From positions 11,743,731 to 11,807,730 of the forward strand of contig OV121085.1 of assembly GCA_921293015.1 (NCBI GenBank): a stretch of 64,000 nt of DNA, in the 5' to 3' direction. The notes under the pieces were generated by a model, which had not been told where the DNA came from, did no database searches, and worked only from the letters and a program-made list of their open reading frames with translations. Both the position numbers and the translations under genes were made by a program. Shown here piece by piece: positions 50,641-62,383 of the stretch. Source of the stretch: Phorcus lineatus. Taxonomy: Eukaryota > Mollusca > Gastropoda > Trochida > Trochidae. Each line of letters opens with the position of its first letter. Positions within the stretch are counted from its first letter, which is position 1.

Positions 50641-52500
50641 CAACAGCTACCCATGCTAGGAGAATCGCCTTTATTCCTGAAATTCAACTTAAAACATGTT
50701 GTACTACTTCATAGATAGACTAACACTACTCGGGGTGAGTGGATAAATAAACCTTCCTTCTTTCCCTCAATGTATTTTAAACGCTTGTACATCTTCCTGA
50801 TGGGTAGGATGAAAAGTAAATGTTGTCAATATCCTCCACTTCATTTTACTTTTAAATTTCACCTTTCGTCTTGTAATACTTACCTTGTTTTGAGTTCGAA
50901 CTAATTTACTTTCAACGGCTGACATATTGCAGGATGTAAATGGCGTTGAGTGACCAGCCTTCACTGGCGTCAGCGAGTTTAGTAAACACGTATCCTTTCT
51001 AATATTATAAACAGCTCAGTTTGATTAAAATTGACCGTGTTCCGAGGAATAAAAGTTTCAAAATATTGAGTCTATCGGGATTCGAACTCTATATGTGTAG
51101 GCTATCTTCTCCACTAGCTCTGACCGCATTCTACTGAAGCGTACGTTCTTGCATAAACTAAGCTAACCAATCACAATGCGCGCGGCAAATACGTAGCTAG
51201 GGGCAAGTAACTCCCATTTACAATTCGTTAACCTTGATCGCCGTTATCTTTATTTTAAACGCGATGATGTGATTGGTTCGTCAATGTTTTGAAACTTTTA
51301 TTCCTCGGAACAAGGTCGTTTTTAATCAGACTGTTAAACAGCTTATCTTAAAAGCCACAACAAATTTGAGTCGTTTAGCACTTGACGTCTTCCTCTACTT
51401 TTCCGTCTGTTCCCTCAACCTTTAGAACCCTTTTTTCTGTCTACCTTCTTTCTGTTAGAAGCGCACGTAAAATGTCTTAAACATAGCCGCGCCTCCAGAA
51501 CACTGACGAAGGATTTTCACACTCCACAAATTAAGCCTTTTTGCTGTGTTCTGGCACCGAACGATATCGAACAAGAGTGTGTGTTATTTTTGAGCATTTC
51601 AGGAAAGTAAATGGGAAGGTAAATAGTGTTATAAGTATTCTTCTACTTACTAGTCAGTAGAAAAACTGAAATTTGAAAGATGGTGTCAATGTCTCGCGAT
51701 AAAACTATGAACGAAGTTGCCACCATCTATATGTATCTAAATCGAAGATACCGAGAACGGAATTTTCCGTCCAACATCTTTTTCATAATCCTGCTAAATC
51801 AGCGCATATGAATCCGCTGAGACTCCTTCCAAATACCCTGATCTATATCTGGCTAAATCCCTAGTATGGCTGACGACTTGATATTCGTGGCTATGCTCAC
51901 CTGTTATTTTTGCAGCCAATGAAATGTCATTAATTAAGGAGCTTGAAGCTACTAGCTTGAACGCAAGGGATTTTTTAATCCGGGTTGTGCCGCTGTTGCT
52001 GAATGCGAGCCGTCTTATTGGCTGGTCAGATAGCTAGCGATACGAGGGTTTGGACTTGAAAGAGATCAGGGTATTAGGAAGGAGCGAGAGCGGATTCATA
52101 AACGCTGTTCTAGCAGGATGCTTATGCATCCTCGACCTTCCTTTCACTTCGACCTTTTCCTTGTTTCGATTGTTGTTCTCCTTTCACTGTCAAATTTCTT
52201 TAATAAACTTTTCGTCCATTTGTTGAATGACTGAAATAGATTAATCTATATATAACACTTGATCCAATCAGTTCCATATTAAGGTGTTACGCCTAAACTG
52301 GAACTGAGCTTGCGAATAAAAGCTTTCTGTTGTAAAACGTATCTTTAACAGAGGTTACAGAGACCACTTTCGCGTATGTTAAAATGTTTTCTGTCAAAGG
52401 CGTATAAAAGCAAGAGGTTCCAAATTATTTTAACACTAGCATCAAAATCAGTGAAATGATTTAAGGCTGAAGTTGAGATTTATCAGGACCGTGCGCTGGA
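50641..52500. other. Gene-free, with inverted flank block and a small foldback element
   Basis: The stretch 51380-51650 is an inverted match to 16.38-16.78 kb. Arms at 51788-51870 and 52030-52119 are inverted repeats of about 80 bp (ctgctaaatcagcg...aataccctgatct), marking a MITE-like element of about 330 bp. Nothing else is recognised. Confidence 0.6.
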
Positions 52501-52504
52501 TATC

Positions 52505-54620
52505 GAGGATCACATTGAGTGAATGAATGAGTTTATTTATGTAAGGGGGCCACAGGCCCATGATACAAGTACATAAAACCAATACAATGTGATACAAGCG
52601 CCATAAAATATAACACTAGTCAACATGATACAGCGATATTTTCAAAGTACTTTTTGCGCATTTTCAGACCAAGAAATACATATTTTGCTAAACGATTAAA
52701 AGGTATTGGATTGAGAGATGACATTAGTTGTTTAAATTTGTCCATCGTTGGGTTAGTGCAATAGTACATAGGAAGGACATCAAGTCTCAGCTTTGCAAAG
52801 TATGGACATATTAACCAGAAAAGGTATTCGGATTCTATGCATGGGGTAACACAAAATGGACATAATCTTGCATTTCGATGTAAATTATATTGCCTACCCT
52901 CTTCTACAAGCAGAATATGATTGGAACAACGGAACTGAAATAAAGCTATCCTGTAAACAGGAACAGTAATAATAGATAAATATGGTTCAAATCTAATTTC
53001 AGATTTAAAAGTCCGAAAATCTCTAATTTTGAGGTGGTAAAAATACTTACGTGCCAACTCTGATTACTAATAGAAATACATCTATCTCTAAGCTCTGGTA
53101 TAAAAGTTTCAACGCATCCAACATCTTGATTTACCCAAGCATAGCCAAATCCATAACGAAGGAGTAAATTTTTAACGCTTAAAGCCCAACACTTTCGACC
53201 TGCTTCTGCGCGTAAGAATTGAAAATTATATGTTTTACACAATATGCCATTAACATCCTAATGCAAAATTCGGACCCAATATTTAATTATTCTTAGATAA
53301 TGATTAACCTTAATCAAATACCGACCCAATTCACCTCTAGCAGCAATACAAGGGGAGCCTCGACCTAGATGAAGAACCAGTTTATAAAAATTGTCAGCAA
53401 CACGTTCAACTGCAGCGGAAGGATGAAATCCCCAGACCTCAGAACCATACAAAAGAACTGGGAGAACTTTGACATCGAATATATATAAAAAAAACCCATT
53501 AATTTGTAAAAAAATTGTAAATGGATAACCTTTACAGGCTGCTTTGAGAGCGTTGCCTGAGTAACATGCCATGTTCCCGAGCTTGAAAAATGAACGCCTA
53601 AATACTTATAAGAAACGACTTCCAGTTTAGAACCACTGAAAAAAATACTTCATACTTCTTCAATTTACCACCTCGACGAAATACCATTACCTTATTTTTA
53701 GCCACGTTATCCATTATAGCTGCCATTTATTACATTAAACTGATAATTTCACTACCACACTACCATCCACAATCACCATGTCGTCTGCAAATAATAACAT
53801 AAAACACACAATACTCCTAATTTAATACACCTTTGTCCATCATCAAACGAAACACTTTACCTTTCACATCGTTAACCGAAGGTTTATACATCAAACCACT
53901 CCTGGATACAGAGTCAAATGCTGCTTTCAGATCAATAAAGGCAGAGTACAATCTACCTTTATGCAGAGATAAATATTTAGTAACAATAGAATCTAATATC
54001 TATATTATTGTGGAGCACAGTGGTGTAGTGGTTGTGGAGCACAGTGGTGTAGTGGTTGTGGAGCACAGTGGTGTAGTGGTTGTGGAGCACAGTGGTGTAG
54101 TGGTTGTAGAGCACAGTGGTGTAGTGGGTAGCTTGCTTGCCTCTCACGCCAGAGACCCGGGTTCGAATCCCGGTGGAGACACCAATAATTTGTGACTTGG
54201 GTCTCATTCTGCGTTGTGTACCTGCGCAACACACTTCATCCACATTGCACTCAGTCAACCCAGCTGTACAAATGGGTACCTGAACAAGGGGGAAGTACGG
54301 CAGCACCGAAAGTACTATCCCTCCAGGGTAATAATACTCATGGCGCTTTGAGCATTACTTTCTGCCCAAAGATAAAGCTTATTACAAATATTTTTAGAAA
54401 ATATTTTCCCGGAAGCTTCTAACAGTGTTATGGGTCTGTAATTTCATGGTTTAATCACACTCCTTTTCTTATGAAGAGGATTAATAACTCCAATTGTCCA
54501 CATTTCCGGATATATACCAGTTAATTATACAGCATTAAATATAGTTTGTAATAAATCAATACATATTCTTGGGGTGTATTTGAAAAATTCTATAGGTATC
54601 ACATTGAGTAAACAACACTT
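52505..54620 (-). pseudogene. Degenerate non-LTR retrotransposon reverse transcriptase, interrupted by a SINE
   Basis: Read from right to left on the minus strand: 54610-54385 encodes broken blocks resembling IPIEFFKY, ...WTIGVINPLHKK and NYRPITLLEASGKIF. After the SINE, 53990-53830 encodes LYSAFIDLKAAFDSV. Near 53785 is the catalytic FADDMV. Then come VLLYGSEVWGFHPS near 53440, the thumb/C-terminal parts, and a Cys-His-like RLCPFCVTPCIESEYLFWLC-type motif near 52840 ending at 52620. Multiple stops and frameshifts are present. Family is probably L1/RTE-like. Confidence 0.85.
54010..54385 (+). mobile_element. tRNA-derived SINE with tandemly multiplied A-box unit
   Basis: A 24-bp unit (gtggagcacagtggtgtagt) is repeated five times from 54010 to 54129. 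The last copy leads into a tRNA-like head with box A (TGGTGTAGTGG) and a perfect box B, GGTTCGAATCC, at 54160-54170. A body with gggtctcattctgcg and aaatgggtacctga follows. The element sits inside the minus-strand reverse transcriptase remnant. Confidence 0.85.
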
Positions 54621-55640
54621 TAAACCTGACTAACGACTAATTTGAACGACCCAAGTTAAGAGGCGTATTCAAACAAGATCGTTCATAAAAATTCATTGAA
54701 ACTAGCAGCAACGTGGATTTATGCAAGATTGAAGTTCAGAGTTACCGGGGCTTATGTATTTGATATGAGTAAGATATAATGAGTATGAGTAAACACACCA
54801 GTAATAAAGACTACAGAGCATGACGTCGCAGGAATGTTCGAGAAGATGAACGTTAAGCATTAGACATTTCTATCGACTTATCAAGTGAGTCGTTAAATTA
54901 AAATCTTCTGAGGACAAAAATTATTTCTCCCCACAGAGGTAGCTAAAGTGTTAAAGTATTACGCTAACCTCTGTTAGAATACGAGTTTTTCTCGGGCTTC
55001 TATCTCCATTTCCATCTCCGAGTCATAGGAAGCAAAGTGTTTTATTTACAAGCTTTTCGGTTGTTCTCCAACCATCGGCGAAGAATGTGCTCAAATAAAG
55101 GGGTGGTGCTTATGTGAAAAAGTGAGAAAAGATAATAAATTGGGCAATAGGATTTCAATGCAAATTATTTTGAAAAACGTTGGTTTTCATTGAACCCCGC
55201 GTAAAATAGTTGGGCTGTCCAGTTTTCGATCAGGTTTCAGCAACCGAAGTATCCTGTCTTGTGTTTTCTATAAAACAGCTCGATAATTTCTAAAAATAAT
55301 TATTTCTCAGCCGATTTCGTTCATATTTGAAATATATATTCATCTTGACATACAAAAACGATTAATGAGTGCAAAAGCCATGATTTGATGGTTTTTTAAA
55401 AAAGATTAGGTCAAATCAGCGATTCGATTCTCTGTTCTAAGATTTCTATCTTTCAACATAAGAATTCAGGTTTCCATCTTAAGCATTTGGAAGCAATCAT
55501 CATAATTACTGGAAATACTTGCCATAATATTAAAAAAACTCTCGTTATTATGGGGTTTTAAAGACTGCATTTGAAATTTATATTTTATCTTAAAAATAAT
55601 TGGTTATTTCCACTTTTGAAAGTCGTTATAACGGTAATTA
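54621..55640. other. No gene; inverted flank block
   Basis: 54715-54975 is the inverted counterpart of 13.46-13.80 kb, and 55214-55232 carries a diverged copy of the dispersed motif. No coding exon is recognised. Confidence 0.5.
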
Positions 55641-55644
55641 ATCG

Positions 55645-56294
55645 TAATAACGTGAATAACCTCGTAATATCGCGGAACCTTTTTTTTACATTTTTCCGAC
55701 TTTCTCTATAGGAAGTGAAATGTCATATCATTCTGTTCAAATTGTTTCTCGAATGTGATTAACCAAAACGTAATACGCATGCCACGAAAAAAAATCGTGT
55801 TTAGGAATAAAAAGGCAACATAAAAGGTGAATCCTCGGTGCTAATGCATTAAATAAGAAGATGCAGAATGTGGTCTCTCCTAAAATTGTATTTTGATCTT
55901 GGTTTATCATACCCAGGAATTTTTTTTTTTAATTTGGATATTTCCGATCATATCATCTTTGTGTTGTGTGTCTATGTATATGTGTATGTATGCATGCATT
56001 AATAAATGTATGTACGTATTTACGTGTATGTATGTTTGTACCTACGTGCGTGTGTGTATATATATGCATGTAAGTATGCACGTGTGTGTATGTATGTATG
56101 TATGTATGTATGTATTGTGTTTGTACGAGACGTATGTTCGTATGGATGTATATATTTATGGCTGCGTATCACGTTGTGTTTAATCACATTCGAGCAACAA
56201 TATGAACAGAATGATAGGACATTTCACTTTCTTTTCAGAAAGACGGAAAAATGTAAAAAGTTTCGCGATATTGCGAGATTTTTCTCGTTATAAA
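55645..56294. mobile_element. Foldback element with ~120-bp inverted arms and a (GTAT)n core
   Basis: The left arm (55645-55770) and right arm (56170-56294) match in reverse complement over cgtaatatcgcg, acatttttccg, gaaatgtc.tatcattctgtt and tcgaatgtgatta. The loop holds an irregular (GTAT)n microsatellite at about 55970-56130. No transposase is present. Confidence 0.75.
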
Positions 56295-56429
56295 GATTAA
56301 TACTCGATTAAATACAAATTACAAATAATGTACTTGAAACCTCGTTATTACGAGTTTTTCTCATGAGTACAACTTATTTCTCCTAATAATGTGTTTTTCC
56401 TCGTAATCCCAAATTTTCCCACGTAATTA

Positions 56430-56717
56430 CCGTATTTCCTCGAATAGACGCCGGGTCTCGAATAGAGGCCGGGGGTATGGCTGTTTGAAGTAAATACACG
56501 CCGGGTCTCGAATACACGCCGGGTCTCGAATACACGCCGGGTGATAAGTTGATTAACTAATGCTCTCGTAGTTGAAGGCAATGTTACCTGGACAAAATTT
56601 TCTACTAAACAATGAATAGACGCCGGCCTCGAATAGACGCCGGGTCTCGAATTCACGCCGGGGGTAAAGGGTGTCTGAAAAAATATAGGCCGGGGGCGTC
56701 TATTCGAGGAAATACGG
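56430..56717. mobile_element. 288-bp MITE with TA flanks
   Basis: The ends are inverted repeats beginning ccgtatttcctcgaatagac (left) with the complement at the right, each flanked by TA (56428-56429 and 56718-56719). The interior repeats cgaatacacgccgggtct several times. TA flanks and size fit a Tc1/mariner-type MITE. The 140-residue open frame crossing it is an artefact. Confidence 0.85.
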
Positions 56718-56719
56718 TA

Positions 56720-57320
56720 TGTGATTTTGAATAGAGGATACAAATTACAGATAAGTCCTTTCAGTCTCATAATTTACTTTTTTCTCGTGATTACGAGACT
56801 TTTAAGAACAAGGCAAATTTCAAATATATTACCAATGATCTCTCGTACATGGAGACTAATTTTTCCTCCCGTCTTTTCTCAACATAAATTATCGAAACGT
56901 TCTCTCCGTCTGATGTCTCCATTGGAAATCCGATATGTTATGAGAAATTCTTTTAGGAGATAAGGTGTACATTTTGTCCTGGCTAATCCCTTCCTCGCTT
57001 CAAATATGTGTCTGTAGAAATTTTGAAAGTATCAAATTTAAACAACTTCATCTTCGATCTATCTTTTGGACTATTGTTTCCAAAACTAACAATGATTTGG
57101 TAAAAACTGTTCATAGAGTAACAGTATGTTGCGCTTTGAGCATTCTTTATGTGTAGAATCAAACGCAGTGTACACATATTTTTATTCATTATCAAAACTA
57201 TCATCACTTTCGCTGCTACTTGATATCGTCACTTCATTCACTCGGAAGCTCAACCCAGTTTTGTATGGTAAGGAATTTCAAACTTTAATCAAAGACGTTA
57301 ATATCCAATACGAAAAGACA
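56720..57320. other. No gene recognised
   Basis: AT-rich spacer between the MITE and the 3' end of unit C. Short open frames on both strands lack family resemblance. Confidence 0.45.
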
Positions 57321-58623
57321 TAAGAAAATGTAAGAATTCTTTTATTTCTAAAAAGGCGTTATAAAGTATCCATTATCATAGCAACCCTGCATTCGATATA
57401 AAAGCATTTGTTCATACAAGAATTACTTGCAAGTAATGAAAACATATAGATATTGACACACAAATCAATGAACGTCAAAGAACAGAATGGCATTTAAGAA
57501 GAAATGTAGAATTAATTGAAAACTATAAGTCAATTTTAGATTTATGAAGGTTTGAAAAGCGTTAACGGTGAACAACATGAAAAAAGTGAGATGATAAAAA
57601 ACATTGGCTCTCTAGCTCATCAGGCTATCTATAATTTTATTCATAAATGCCATGTGCTGCCACAGCATCGCCTTATGCATTTATTAACATCTATATCAGC
57701 TTAAGACTCTGTACACATAATATTTTAGCTTTCTAGGTTTTTTGCTTCTGGGAAAGAAGATGAAAATGGGTTTTTCAGATCATTTCTCTGATCAGGAGTT
57801 AGAGGGTCACGCAATCAATAAATCATAATCACCATCAGTTAAGGCATCTGAACAAAAGGTTTCAGCTTTCTATGCCTTTTGCTTATGGCGATGGAGATGA
57901 AAAAAGGTGTTAAGGGCGTGGTCATAGCGTCAACAAATCTATGAATTAAATACAAAACCTATCAAGGAGTCTGAACACAAGATTTCTGATTCCTGATTCC
58001 CTTGTTCTGGAGAAGAAGAAGAAATTGTGAGAAGTTTATAGACGGACGGACACAGGACAACATGCCATGCCATACCACATGTCCATCGGGCCTTTCGTGC
58101 GGGATGAGCTAAAAATAAAAAATATTAACATAATGCTTTCATTAGGAGCTGCGTATCTCGCAAATGATAGCAATAAAAGCAAAACAATATAGAACATAAT
58201 GTTACAGATTGTAATTATTCACATCGTGTCGTTGAATCGTCAACAATTTAATTTTCGTCTTGCAAAACCATACTTAAAATTGTATATTTATATATTTATT
58301 GTATAGGAGACACACAAGAGAGCAACAGACCACGTGTGATACTGTATTTCTGGGGAAACATATTGGTGAAACATATTAATTGTAATGGTCATCCATATCT
58401 AATTAGTATGTATGTAACCCATATATCTGTAAAAAAAACAGTGATGAAGAAGGGAGTCGACTTCATGTTTTGATGAAATAAAATATGACTTTTACTTTAA
58501 GTCAATATCTAAAGTAACTGTTGTGCACAAAAAATATTAACTTTCTTATTATAAGCAAAACGAAACGAAAAAGATTCTGATTTTTTGTGCAGAAAATCAC
58601 CTATCAACTAAAAGTACTTTAAG
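57321..58623 (-). other. 3' flank of copy C
   Basis: The reverse complement matches 32.3-33.6 kb and 48.0-49.2 kb, including the conserved AATAAA (58295-58300 on this strand) about 325 bp after the exon 'b' stop and the repeat with catgccatgccatacc at 58.06 kb. Confidence 0.65.
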
Positions 58624-59946
58624 TCAATACTTGAGGGTACATTTCTTCAAGGCAAATTCCATGAACATTTTAATCCAGTCTGGGATCCCGTCAGTTCTTG
58701 ATCGACTGATCCATTCCAGGACGGAGGGCGAGATGTAGTAGAGAGTCCTAACAGGCCACAGGAGGGGATGGGCGAGACGAGGAGGAACACAGTCCACGTA
58801 GCAGGAGGCGAGTACTCCGTCCACCACTATGGTGCCAGACAGAGTGAAGGGGGCGTACAGACCCTTGCCAACAGACACAGCCACATCAACCACAGCGTCT
58901 TCTTCAAGTTGACCGTTTCTCATCACCAGAACAGTAATCCCCTTCTGCACACGCCGTGCAGGAATGGTCATGTAGATGTCATTCTGGTTTATGAAGATGT
59001 GATGATCTGGAGATACATTGATTATGTTGTTTTCGGTTTTAATGGTGATGAAATCTCTAACTGCTGAGCTATCACAATGACCCAAAGGGTAGATCTCGCT
59101 GTATTCCAATCTACCACTAGTTGATCTTGTCAGAACCCTCTGACCCACTTGAACCATAGCCACTTCAATGATCTCATCACCTTCCAGAATAACCCTCGAA
59201 GACGCAGGAAAACATCCTGGTATCCATTCCCATCTGGATGCATGTTTGTTTTTAAGTTCGTACATCGCTACACTGTGTCTTGTGTCTGTAAGAGGGCTGC
59301 TGCTGCCTGATGAAGACCCCTCTTCTGCTGTTTCGTACCGGGTTTCTGCTTTAACGATCATCGAATCAATGACACCAATTATTTCTGAAGCCTCTTTTGC
59401 AATGCGAATTGTCGTCGTCTCCATGTTGTTGACAAGAACGCATCGAGTGCCCACTCGCATCATCAGGTCCTTCAGGACGCCTGTTTGCTGCTCCAAGTGC
59501 TTCCTAAATAAATCTCTTCGTTCTTTTCTTACCTTAACATCAGGTCTAAATGTGTCTCCATGAGTAAAAACAAGCACTGTTCTGTTTAATAAATCCGTTT
59601 TGGGTGATATTTCATCAACGATTTTCATTATAGATGCTTCTTCCGTTGTCATGCGCGTGTTCCACCTGAGAATCAGAAGAAGGGCGCTAGGTGGAAATTG
59701 CAAACAAAAGTCATTAATTTCTTTCCTCAGCACGTAGGTTCTATCAACATCAGTGTCGGGTGTATCTAAGACAGTGATGGTTCTGTTCTCATATATTTTA
59801 CTGGCTGACTGACATTTGGAGGTGACTGTGTCATTAAAGTCATGGGATTCGAACCGTCTCTCTCCAAGGATAGTGTTTCCAGTGGAACTCTTCCCATGGC
59901 CTGTCTTTCCATGCATTACGATGTTGAGGTCTGGTCCTTCTTCCAT
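58624..59946 (-). CDS. Copy C exon 'b': AIG1 GTPase-Hog fusion
   Basis: 440 codons, ATG directly after ttaattcag as in A and B. It keeps GKTGHGKSSTGNTILGE (with His instead of Leu before Gly of the P-loop), DTPD at 61-64, THGD, LVNN, GCFP with Cys245, SPDHH, GLYAPFTLSGTIVVDG, ASCY and the tail DGIPDWIKM. The linker before the Hint domain is three residues shorter. Some positions otherwise conserved have changed (YPLGHC for YLFGHS; PARRVQKGI). The frame is intact even though exon 2 of this copy is broken, so it may be expressed independently or be a recent pseudogene. Confidence 0.88.
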   Translation of the reverse strand: MEEGPDLNIVMHGKTGHGKSSTGNTILGERRFESHDFNDTVTSKCQSASKIYENRTITVLDTPDTDVDRTYVLRKEINDFCLQFPPSALLLILRWNTRMTTEEASIMKIVDEISPKTDLLNRTVLVFTHGDTFRPDVKVRKERRDLFRKHLEQQTGVLKDLMMRVGTRCVLVNNMETTTIRIAKEASEIIGVIDSMIVKAETRYETAEEGSSSGSSSPLTDTRHSVAMYELKNKHASRWEWIPGCFPASSRVILEGDEIIEVAMVQVGQRVLTRSTSGRLEYSEIYPLGHCDSSAVRDFITIKTENNIINVSPDHHIFINQNDIYMTIPARRVQKGITVLVMRNGQLEEDAVVDVAVSVGKGLYAPFTLSGTIVVDGVLASCYVDCVPPRLAHPLLWPVRTLYYISPSVLEWISRSRTDGIPDWIKMFMEFALKKCTLKY

Positions 59947-60816
59947 CTGAATTAAAAAAAAAGAAGTTTCAAAGGAAGATATACAATGACAAATTTAAGA
60001 TATATTCTATTCAAAACATAATCATAATATGTTTATGATTTCATATGTTTCTTTAAAGGGACAGTATTTTTTGTGGAAACGAAATTCAAAGGGATATCCC
60101 CGTTTTTACAAGTATAAAATCAGAACATGATTGTAAAATAACCCTATTGAAACATCATACTGATGATAACATTTTGATTGATTTAGATTTCACATCTAAT
60201 TAAAGCCATTCATCGCAGCTACGAGCGCGAAAAGCATGCTTTGGCATTACAAGTCATTGTTGATAAGTCTTATAAAAAATCATTTGTTACTTTGTGGATA
60301 TTAAATCCATGCAAATAGTTTATTCTATAATGTTGTGTATGTAGTAACAGTACAGCGCCTTTTTTTAATGTAATTTCAACTCAAAGCAACATGGCGGACC
60401 GAGCCAATAGTTCGCCTCTTTTAGGAGCAGTAGCATGTTTTTAAAAGTGAAGTGCTACGCAAATATTGTCACCAGTGTTTTTTCATTGATACTTGATTAT
60501 TCGCGCTACGACTTCAGATGATCGGGTGGAGTAATGAGATGTAATATATATAATATATTTGGCATTAACTTATGGGGAAAAGTTGACAAAATATATTTGA
60601 AAAATATGTGCTTTGGCCCCTTTAACAACTTCAAAGGTAAAACTCACCTATAATATCACAACACTCATATCAATTACAGGCACTATTACAATATCTTTCG
60701 ACTTTAGGTAGCTGACCTGATCTAGACTTTTTCATTAATGTATCTTTTTATATGTATCCATCTTTAACGATGGATGCAGAGCTTGCATAAATTTATCTTC
60801 TTCAATACTCTCCAAT
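59947..60816 (-). other. Spacer between exons 'a' and 'b' of copy C with a MITE-like insertion
   Basis: 870 bp versus 473 and 515 bp in A and B. The excess is accounted for by an element at about 60052-60625, with ends ctttaaagggacagta and ggccccttta and an internal inverted match to the MITE family at 20.84 and 35.83 kb. Confidence 0.65.
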
Positions 60817-62271
60817 TTAAACATACTTTCCCCCAAATGCAAGCCCATGGACGATTCTGATCCAGTTTGGGATCCCGTCAGTTCTGGCTCGACTGATCCA
60901 TCCAAGGAAGGAGGGAGTTATAGAGTAGAGAGTCCTGACAGGCCACAGCAGAGGATGAGCGAGATGAGGAGAAACACAGTCAACGTAGCAGGAAGCGAGT
61001 ACTCCGTCCACCACTATGGTGCCAGACAGCGTGAAGGGGGCGTACAGACCCTTGCTAACTATACTTTGGACATCAATGATATCTTCTGGTTGAATTCCGT
61101 TCCTGCAAACTGCTAGAAGACTCTGCCCAATATCCACATCTTTAGCAGGAATAGTCTTCATCATGTCACCATATTGAATGAAAATGTGATGATCTGGGGA
61201 TAGAGTGATTCTGTTCGACCTTGTAGTTATCTGAATGAATCGGGTCCAAGTATTCTCTTCTACATGACCGAAAAGATACACTTCTTCAAACGTTGGTCTT
61301 TTGTTTTCACTTTTGTAAACCAAAACCTTTTGTCCAACTTGAATATCAGCGATAGGTACAGAAGAACCGTTCTCAAGCAAAACATTAGCTGTTGCAGGGA
61401 AACAGGAGTTCCCATCCTTTTTTACTTCACCTGCCACCTCTTTTCCAACCTTTTTCGCAGTTTCATTTGTCTCATCCCAGTCAAGAGATTGCTTCATTTC
61501 ATCCCATCCAAGATATTTCCATGTTTTCTTAGCTTTTTCAAAGTAAATGTTTGTGTAGGCTTCTCCATTTTTCCTTGACATTTCATCAACTATTTTCACA
61601 AGATCAATCATTTTTCGTCTCTTGACAACTTTACTTGCATATTTGCTGAACAGAATATAACGATTTTCAGCCTCCCTAAGATACTTTGCGATGTCGCCTT
61701 TCTGTGACTCAATGTACTCTTCAAAGGTAACTGGATGCTTTTTTGCCTTTTGCTCCGTTTCAAAAGTGTCCCCATACGTGAAAACAAAAATGGCATACTT
61801 TATGAGGATATATTCCCCAAATATCTTCTTTATAAGTTTAATTGCCAGCACCTCCTCTTCAGTCATCTTTGTATTCCATCGAATCATGATAAGAAATGCA
61901 TCGTACCCATCGGTTCTTAAGGCAACAGCTGTGCAGATCTCTGTCAGAGCCATTTCAGGGTCACGAGTATCCATACTGCCTGGTGTGTCTACCAAGCATA
62001 TCTTCCTTGTGGTGAAATCCTTGACCTTTATCTGACATTCCTTTGTACCAGATTCCGCATCAGATGAAGTTGGTGACCAGTCTTCTCCATACAAACCATT
62101 TGCTGTTGAACTCTTTCCATGACCAGTTTTTCCCAAGAGACAGAGGCTTAGTTTCTTTCCTTCCGGTAAATCTTCCAAAGGTACATTCTTATCGTCTTCC
62201 AAAGAGGTACTCTGCAGTCGAAATAAAAAATCCTCTTCAAAATAGTTTCCATTATGGTTGATGAAGATAAA
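60817..62271 (-). CDS. Copy C exon 'a': AIG1 GTPase-Hog fusion
   Basis: 484 codons from acceptor gcatgag|TTT. Motifs are kept: GKTGHGKSS, DTPG, TYGD, Hint Cys in NSCFPATANV, SPDHH, GLYAPFTLSGTIVVDG, ASCY. The tail reads VSPHLAHPLLWPV...DGIPNWIRI and stops slightly earlier than in A and B. It is more diverged than A is from B, for instance TEEEVL for TKEEVM, and GEYILIKY for GEDILMKY. The frame is fully open. Confidence 0.88.
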   Translation of the reverse strand, partial: FIFINHNGNYFEEDFLFRLQSTSLEDDKNVPLEDLPEGKKLSLCLLGKTGHGKSSTANGLYGEDWSPTSSDAESGTKECQIKVKDFTTRKICLVDTPGSMDTRDPEMALTEICTAVALRTDGYDAFLIMIRWNTKMTEEEVLAIKLIKKIFGEYILIKYAIFVFTYGDTFETEQKAKKHPVTFEEYIESQKGDIAKYLREAENRYILFSKYASKVVKRRKMIDLVKIVDEMSRKNGEAYTNIYFEKAKKTWKYLGWDEMKQSLDWDETNETAKKVGKEVAGEVKKDGNSCFPATANVLLENGSSVPIADIQVGQKVLVYKSENKRPTFEEVYLFGHVEENTWTRFIQITTRSNRITLSPDHHIFIQYGDMMKTIPAKDVDIGQSLLAVCRNGIQPEDIIDVQSIVSKGLYAPFTLSGTIVVDGVLASCYVDCVSPHLAHPLLWPVRTLYSITPSFLGWISRARTDGIPNWIRIVHGLAFGGKYV

Positions 62272-62383
62272 CTCATGCACTCACTATTTTAAAAGCAAAT
62301 CCAAAGAGTATAACCTATAACAAATCAACTAGGCTTTAGTGGTTAAAAATAAACCTACTCAAATCATTCATAACCGAAATTAC

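Noticed and set aside
54106-54185. Possible functional tRNA gene
   Set aside because: Boxes A and B are present, but no full cloverleaf with acceptor stem is evident, and a SINE body follows directly.
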